A stretch of 64,000 bases of DNA from Dethiothermospora halolimnae (GTDB taxonomy: Bacteria; Bacillota; Clostridia; Tissierellales; VENL01), in contig NZ_JBAKFX010000015.1 of the NCBI RefSeq assembly GCF_037577855.1, positions 8,284 to 72,283 of the forward strand, written 5' to 3'. The translations under genes were made by a program, and so were the position numbers. Every line of letters begins with the position of its first letter. The first letter of the stretch is position 1. The notes beneath the pieces are model-generated. The model saw only the letters and a list, made by a program, of their open reading frames with translations. It did not search any database and was not told where the DNA came from. Shown here one piece after another: positions 63,686 through 64,000 of this stretch.

Positions 63686-64000
63686 TATATCACCTGGTTT
63701 CTAAAACTATATCAAATAACATCATAAGAAATTATTAAGTATAGTTTTTCACTTCTTACAAAAGTGGTAGCATCACAGGATTCAGCTACTAGGGTGTAGC
63801 CCCTTGACTACAAATTCCGCATATCTTTCGATAAGTCTTAGTTACATATAGTAACTAACCCCAACAAAATTAGAAGTGTTACCTCTCCCTAACCTTATAT
63901 CTAATACTGCTAAAGGCTTTTCCTTCTAGGTGTCCTTTAGCAAGATATATTCTTATATATATACATTAATTAAGTTAATGTTTTATGCTATATTAAGAAA
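63686..64000. other. 315-bp region with possible structured RNA or mobile-element remnant
   Basis: No open frame is supported. Within 63750-63960 several stems occur: AGTTAC/GTAACT, GCTAAAGG/CCTTTAGC (63913-63920 and 63942-63949 approximately), and AGCTAC/GTAGC. One minus-strand frame spells LAKGHLEGKAFSSIRYKVRE before a stop, reminiscent of coding remnant. It may be a decayed mobile-element end or a leader RNA of the DUF4247 operon. The window ends here. Confidence 0.35.

Noticed and set aside
1..64000. tRNA, rRNA or intact insertion sequence
   Set aside because: No segment resembled a tRNA cloverleaf, rRNA, or a full transposase gene; the repeat-like parts are small and non-coding.

Overview
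The window looks like chromosomal DNA from a low-GC, spore-forming anaerobe of the Clostridia (Clostridia sensu lato, possibly Tissierellia or Peptostreptococcaceae-like). The pointers are AT-rich sequence with strong purine-rich ribosome binding sites, two alpha/beta-type small acid-soluble spore proteins, a CotF-like coat protein, a SleB/CwlJ-type hydrolase, and a CD1871A-type CXXC micro-protein. The assignment is inference; no rRNA or tRNA gene was recognised. No prophage, CRISPR array or intact insertion sequence was found. The genes are mostly housekeeping and accessory operons separated by strong hairpin terminators.

Layout. 1-4.6 kb: a coenzyme F420 ligase-like gene divergent from a LysR regulator, a methyltransferase plus OmpR-type two-component operon, and a spore SASP. 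4.6-15.4 kb: NhaC and DMT transporters, an ABC-2 exporter, a LytTR-type two-component pair, a tandem pair of ABC exporters followed by a secreted coiled-coil protein, and an ECF S component. 15.4-21.2 kb: SEC-C protein, RidA, a tandem repeat, a HAD protein, a GNAT and an M16C peptidase. 21.3-24.8 kb: an operon of an ATP-grasp ligase, a MurE-like ligase lacking the usual MurE substrate motifs, and an aspartate/glutamate racemase. 25-33 kb: diguanylate cyclases, GNAT, chemoreceptor, membrane MutS homologue, and a LysM/SleB hydrolase. 33-44 kb: DEAD helicase, radical SAM, DUF2254, a thioredoxin-lipoprotein/CXXC/4Fe-4S membrane group, topoisomerase III, and a PadR-DUF1700-DUF4097 operon. 44-52 kb: GNAT, MenA/UbiA, 2-hydroxyacid dehydrogenase, ferritin-like protein, a PhnD-type (possibly selenate) ABC importer, and SASP/CotF spore genes. 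52-64 kb: chemoreceptor, NADH oxidase-like flavoprotein behind a Fur-like box, Csp-like cysteine protein, ECF S component, acetate transporter, MsrB, MATE, DUF2975/XRE, and a DUF4247-DUF350-DUF350-membrane SpeE operon.

For a second look: (1) the ATP-grasp/MurE-like/racemase operon, which resembles a D-amino-acid ligation cassette but has an altered Mur ligase; (2) a dispersed intergenic repeat family with a hairpin whose stem shows compensatory changes between copies; (3) a two-copy, roughly 140-bp inverted-repeat element, one copy of which supplies the ribosome binding site of a downstream gene; (4) the redox group and the polyamine-synthase-like membrane operon. Several terminators are perfect palindromes of 26-34 bp, two of which overlap stop codons.
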